Assembly: GCF_907165205.1 (NCBI RefSeq)
Contig: NC_058197.1
Location: 3,164,501 to 3,228,500 of the forward strand
DNA length: 64,000 bases
Reading direction: 5' to 3'
Source: Coccinella septempunctata
Taxonomy: Eukaryota; Arthropoda; Insecta; Coleoptera; Coccinellidae
Under the pieces are notes generated by a model. The model was not told where the DNA came from. It saw only the letters and a list, made by a program, of their open reading frames with translations, and ran no database searches. Every line of letters starts with the position of its first letter. Positions within the stretch are counted from its first letter, which is position 1. The position numbers and the translations under genes are program-made. Positions 59,701-64,000 of the stretch are shown piece after piece.

Positions 59701-61255
59701 GAGATTTCAGTGGTCAATTCGGCAAAGTGTGATATCAATTCCTAAAACTGTTGGATCAATTCGAACCAAATCTTTAAACTGCACATAGTTTTCGAATTGA
59801 GATGCACATGTTGAATTTCAGTTCGATAGTTCAGATAGGAATTGAGATTTCAGTGGTCAATTCGGCAAAGTGTGATATCAATTCCTCGAAAACTGTTGGA
59901 TCAATTAGAACCAAATCTTGAAACTTACATAGTTTTCGAAATGAGATGCACATGTTGAATTTCAGTTCGATAGTTCAGATAGGAATTGAGATTTCAGTGG
60001 TCAATTCGGCAAAGTGTGATATCGATTCCTAAAACTGTTGGATCAATTCGAACCAAATCTTTAAACTGCACATAGTTTTCGAATTGAGATGCACATGTTG
60101 AGTTTCAGTTCGATAGTTCAGATAGGAATTGAGATTTCAGTGGTCAATTCGGCAAAGTGTGATATCAATTCCTCGGAAACTGTTGCATCAATTCGAACCA
60201 AATCTTGAAACTGCACATAGTTTTCGGATTGAGATGCACATGTTGAATTTCAGTTCGATAGTTCAGATAGGAATTGAGATTTCAGTGGTCAATTCGGCAA
60301 AGTGTGATATCAATTCCTAAAACTGTTGGATCAATTCGAACCAAATCTTTAAACTGCACATAGTTTTCGAATTGAGATGCACATGTTGAATTTCAGTTCG
60401 ATAGTTCAGATAGGAATTGAGATTTCTCAGTGGTCAATTCGGCAAACTGTGATATCAATTCCTCGAAAACTGTTGGATCAATTAGAACCATATCTTGAAG
60501 CTTACATAGTTTTCGAAATGAGATGCACATGTTGAATTTCAGTTCGATAGTTCAGATAGGAATTGAGATTTCAGTGGTCTATTCGGCAAAGTGTGATATC
60601 AATTCCTAAAACTGTTGGATCAATTCGAACCAAATCTTTAAACTGCACATAGTTTTCGAATTGAGATGCACATGTTGAATTTCAGTTCGATAGTTCAGAT
60701 AGGAATTGAGATTTCAGTGGTCAATTCGGCAAAGTGTGATATCAATTCCTCGAAAACTGTTGGATCAATTAGAACCAAATCTTGAAACTTACATAGTTTT
60801 CGAAATGAGATGCACATGTTGAATTTCAGTTCGATAGTTCAGATAGGAATTGAGATTTCAGTGGTCAATTCGGCAAAGTGTGATATCGATTCCTAAAACT
60901 GTTGGATCAATTCGAACCAAATCTTTAAACTGCACATAGTTTTCGAATTGAGATGCACATGTTGAATTTCAGTTCGATAGTTCAGATAGGAATTGAGATT
61001 TCAGTGGTCTATTCGGCAAAGTGTGATTTCAATTCCTCAAAAACTGTTGGACCAATACTCCCCAAATCTTGAAACTGCACATAGTTTTCGAGTTGAAATG
61101 CACATGTTGAATTTCAGTTGGATAGTTCAGATAGGAATTGAGATTTCAGTGGTCAATTCGGCAAAGTGTGATATCAATTCCTCGGAAACTGTTGGATCAA
61201 TTCGAACCAAATCTTGAAACTGCACATAGTTTTAGGATTGAGATGCACATGATGA
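53708..61255 (+). repeat. 145-bp satellite array with higher-order repeats, plus orientation
   Basis: About 52 head-to-tail monomers, mostly 145 bases, some shorter near 58700-61000. Each contains GATAGGAATTGAGATTTCAG, then AAGTGTGATATCAATTCC, then ACCAAATCTTGAAACTG. Variant monomers recur in fixed order: six-monomer blocks repeat at 870 bases (55927 and 56797) and 864 bases (59265 and 60129). The short ORFs of about 74 codons in each monomer arise because the sequence lacks stops in one frame; 145 is not a multiple of three, so no long protein results. Confidence 0.95.
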
Positions 61256-61314
61256 ATCTCAATCCTAAAACTATGTGCAGTTTCAAGATTTGGTTCGAAT
61301 TGATCCAACAGTTT
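61186..61314. repeat. perfect inverted repeat at the satellite orientation switch
   Basis: Arms 61186-61244 and 61256-61314 are 59 bases each and perfect reverse complements around the 11-base spacer GCACATGATGA. Both arms carry TTTTAGGATTG where the other monomers I compared read TTTTCGGATTG or TTTTCGAATTG. Confidence 0.93.
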
Positions 61315-61440
61315 TTGAGGAATTGATATCACACTTTGCCGAATAGACCACTGAAATCTCAATTCCTATCTGAACTATCGAACTGAAATTCAACATGTGC
61401 ATTTCAATCCGAAAACTATGTGCAGTTTCAAGATTTGGTT
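61256..61440 (-). repeat. 145-bp satellite, minus orientation
   Basis: A little over one monomer in reverse orientation between the fold-back and the non-LTR fragment. Confidence 0.9.
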
Positions 61441-61880
61441 CGGATGAAATACCTATAATCATTTTAAAAAGTGAACATCTACTTTCCTCCTCTTGTGTCC
61501 AAATAGACACAAGGTTAGAATTTTAACTGCGTCACATGAGTACATGAAGAGGTCTCCGATGTGTGCCGGGATCGCAATATATAACATCCTGCCTCTTTCG
61601 CTCACCACCTTACCCATGAAAGAATTCAAGAGAACTCTCAAAAACTATTTAGGAGGTAAGGCTGTGTATGATATTACTGAGTTCCGGGAACTTATTGTGG
61701 GTGGCGACCTAGGATAAGAGCATGTTGCCTTCAGCTGTTTTTTATTGTCCTCGATATATATATTTTTTTTAAACTATGTCTTTGAATGTATATGTACTTG
61801 ATATATGATGAATTGACGTGTCCTAGAATTGTAATTTCTAATAGGCAAAATAAATGATGATGATGATGATGATGATGATG
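61441..61880 (+). mobile_element. 3' fragment of a second non-LTR retrotransposon
   Basis: About 440 bases that are not satellite, ending in AAATAAATGAT followed by (GAT)n at about 61852-61880. This is the form of a 5'-truncated non-LTR insertion with a short-repeat tail. The encoded peptide is the very C-terminus of a jockey-superfamily-type RT. It differs from the CR1-like element at 31081 in sequence and tail (GAT against AAT). Confidence 0.7.
61493..61717 (+). pseudogene. RT C-terminal tail fragment
   Basis: About 74 codons. The pattern of IYNILPLSLTTLPMKEFKRTLKNYL followed by a short FREL segment is the usual end of insect jockey/CR1-like ORF2 proteins (a fN.LP... then F...lk..L signature). 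The catalytic domain is absent. Confidence 0.55.
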
Positions 61881-63430
61881 ATCCAACAGATTTCGAGGAA
61901 TTGATATCACACTTTGCCGAATTGACCACTGAAATCTCAATTCCTATCAGAACTATCGAACTGAAATCCAACATGTTCATCTCAATTCGAAAATTATGTG
62001 CAGTTTCAAGATTTAGTTCGAATTGATGCAACAGTTTCCGAGGAATTGATATCACACTTTGCCGAATTGACCACTGAAATCTCAATTCCTATCTGAACTA
62101 TCTAACTGAAATTCAACATGTGCATTTCAACTCGAAAACTATGTGCAGTTTCAAGATTTGGTTCGAATTGATATAATAGTTCCTTAGGAATTGAAATGAT
62201 ATTTTGTCGAATCGACTACTGAAATCTCCATTCCTATCAGAACTATAGATCTGAAATTCAACATGTGCATCTCATTTCGAAAACTATGTGCAGTTTCAAG
62301 ATTTGGTTCGAATTGATCCAACAGTTTTTGAGGAATGGATATCACACTTTGCCGAATAGACCACTGAAATCACAATTCCTATCTGAACTATCGAACTGAA
62401 ATTCAACAAGTGCATCTCAATCCGAAAACTATGTGCACTTTCAAGCTTTGATTCGAATTGATCCTACAGTTTTCGAGGATTTGATATCCCCCTTTGCCGA
62501 ATTGACCACTGAAATCTCAATCTCAATCTGAACTATCGAACTGAAATTCAACATGTGCATCTCAATTCGAAAACTATGTGCAGTTTCAAGATTTGGGGAG
62601 AATTGGTCCAACAGTTTTTGAGGAATGGATATCACACTTTGCCAAATAGACCACTGAAATCACAATTCCTATCTGAACTATCGAACTGAAATTCAACAAG
62701 TGCATCTCAATCCGAAAACTATGTGCACTTTCAAGCTTTGATTCGAATTGATCCTACAGTTTTCGAGGAATTGATATCACACTTTGCCGAATTGACCACT
62801 GAAATCTCAATCTCAATCTGAACTATCGAACTGTAATTCAACATGTGCATATCAATTCGAAAACTATGTGCAGTTTCAAGATTTGGGGAGAATTGATCCA
62901 ACACTTTTTGAGGAATTGATATCACACTTTGCCGAATAGACCACTGAAATCTCAATTCCTATCTGAACTATCGAACTGAAATTCAACATGTGCATCTCAA
63001 TTCGAAAACTGTGTAAAATTTCAAGATTTGGTTAGAATTGATCAAACAGTTTTCGAGGAATTGATATCACACTTTGCCGAATCGACCACTGATATCTCAA
63101 TTCCTATCTGAACTATCGAACTGAAACTCAACATGTGCATCTCAATCCGAAAACTATGTGCAGTTTCAAGATTTGGTTCGAATTGATCCCATAGTTCCTT
63201 AGGAAATGAAATGATATTTTGTCGAATCGACTACTGAAATCTCCATTCCTATGAGAACTATCGATCTGAAATTCAACATGTTCATCTCATTTCGAAAACT
63301 TTTTGCAGTTTCAAGATTTGGTTCGAATTGATCCAACAGTTTTCGAGGAATTGATATCACACTTTGCCGAATTGACCACTGAAATCTCAATTCCTATCTG
63401 AACTATCGAAGTGAAATTCAACATGTGCAT
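61881..63430 (-). repeat. 145-bp satellite, minus orientation
   Basis: About 10.7 monomers in reverse orientation. The order of variant monomers (type B at about 62160-62260 and 63185-63290, TTCTAACC variant near 63030) mirrors 53708-55270. Confidence 0.93.
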
Positions 63431-64000
63431 GTCGCAAATCTTGAAATTTCACACAGTTTTCGAATTGAGATGCACATGTTGAATTTCACTTCGATAGTTC
63501 AGATAGGAATTGAGATTTCTCAGTGGTCAATTCGGCAAACTGTGATATCAATTCCTCGAAAACTGTTGGATCAATTAGAACCATATCTTGAAGCTTACAT
63601 AGTTTTCGAAATGAGATGCACATGTTGAATTTCAGTTCGATAGTTCAGATAGGAATTGAGATTTCAGTGGTCAATTCGGCAAAGTGTGATATCAATTCCT
63701 AAAACTGTTGGATCAATTCGAACCAAATCTTTAAACTGCACATAGTTTTCGAATTGAGATGCACATGTTGAATTTCAGTTCGATAGTTCAGATAGGAATT
63801 GAGATTTCAGTGGTCAATTCGGCAAAGTGTGATATCAATTCCTCGAAAACTGTTGGATCAATTAGAACCAAATCTTGAAACTTACATAGTTTTCGAAATG
63901 AGATGCACATGTTGAATTTCAGTTCGATAGTTCAGATAGGAATTGAGATTTCAGTGGTCAATTCGGCAAAGTGTGATATCGATTCCTAAAACTGTTGGAT
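63431..64000 (+). repeat. 145-bp satellite, plus orientation, runs off the window
   Basis: About four monomers, starting with a joint that is the reverse complement of the one at 53708. The array matches 59530-60030 (TTTCTCAGTGG and AGAACCATATC variants) and continues past the window end. Confidence 0.93.

Noticed and set aside
53750..64000. Dozens of ORFs of 60-89 codons, many starting MRFQWSIRQSVIS
   Set aside because: They follow the 145-bp satellite monomer and arise because it lacks stops in one frame. The monomer length is not a multiple of three, so each ORF dies after about one and a half monomers. No promoter or start context sets them apart.
49817..64000. CRISPR-like array of regular repeats
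   Set aside because: The repeats are contiguous 145-bp monomers without unique spacers, in a clearly eukaryotic context.
1..64000. tRNA or rRNA genes
   Set aside because: I found no cloverleaf with A and B boxes and no rRNA-like conserved sequence. The only tRNA-related stretch is the primer-binding site of the LTR element.

Overview
The window is AT-rich, repeat-dense eukaryotic DNA, most likely arthropod and probably insect heterochromatin. The evidence is the mix of an R4/Dong-like non-LTR retrotransposon family, a Ty3/Gypsy LTR element, a jockey-superfamily (CR1-like) element, arthropod-type TATA plus TCAGTT initiator promoters, and a 145-bp satellite. I see no single-copy host gene and no bacterial-style feature. 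The species cannot be named from the sequence.

Layout. (1) Positions 1-53190 are built from copies of a unit of about 3.9 kb (here 'U-repeat'), forward from 1 to about 34838, inverted from about 34839 to 52140, and forward again from 52145 to 53190. A full unit holds a TTTA microsatellite, a TATA/initiator promoter, an ORF for a basic protein of about 169 aa with a hydrophobic N-terminus (7 copies: 4 open, 2 frameshifted, 1 truncated), a degenerate three-copy tandem repeat 3' of that ORF, and long stretches with no recognisable gene. (2) R4/Dong-like elements (4.05 kb when full length) occupy the ATT microsatellite of some units. Four copies lie head to tail at 2264-14104, two at 21113-27563 and two at 46114-49816. 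All have the same orientation relative to the unit. Every copy carries at least one frame lesion or truncation. (3) A 5'-truncated CR1-like element lies at about 31081-33789 inside one unit. (4) A young 5.44-kb Ty3/Gypsy element with 828-bp LTRs and a TTTA target duplication lies at 36114-41554; its gag-pol is internally deleted. (5) From 53191 to the end, and at 49817-50145, there is a 145-bp satellite with higher-order structure, orientation switches and one non-LTR fragment (61441-61880).

How the parts relate. The U-repeat has been amplified by tandem and inverted duplication together with the R4 copies already inside it, because the same R4 lesions and junctions recur in different units. 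One R4 copy is a mosaic of two others, as expected from unequal exchange. The ATT tract left after an R4 insertion seems to be reused as a target, which explains the head-to-tail R4 tandems. The most interesting candidates for undescribed biology are the multicopy promoter-bearing basic-protein ORF, the folded ends of the R4 RNA (a possible HDV-like 5' fold and two tetraloop hairpins in a 42-nt 3' UTR), and the palindromic architecture of the satellite.
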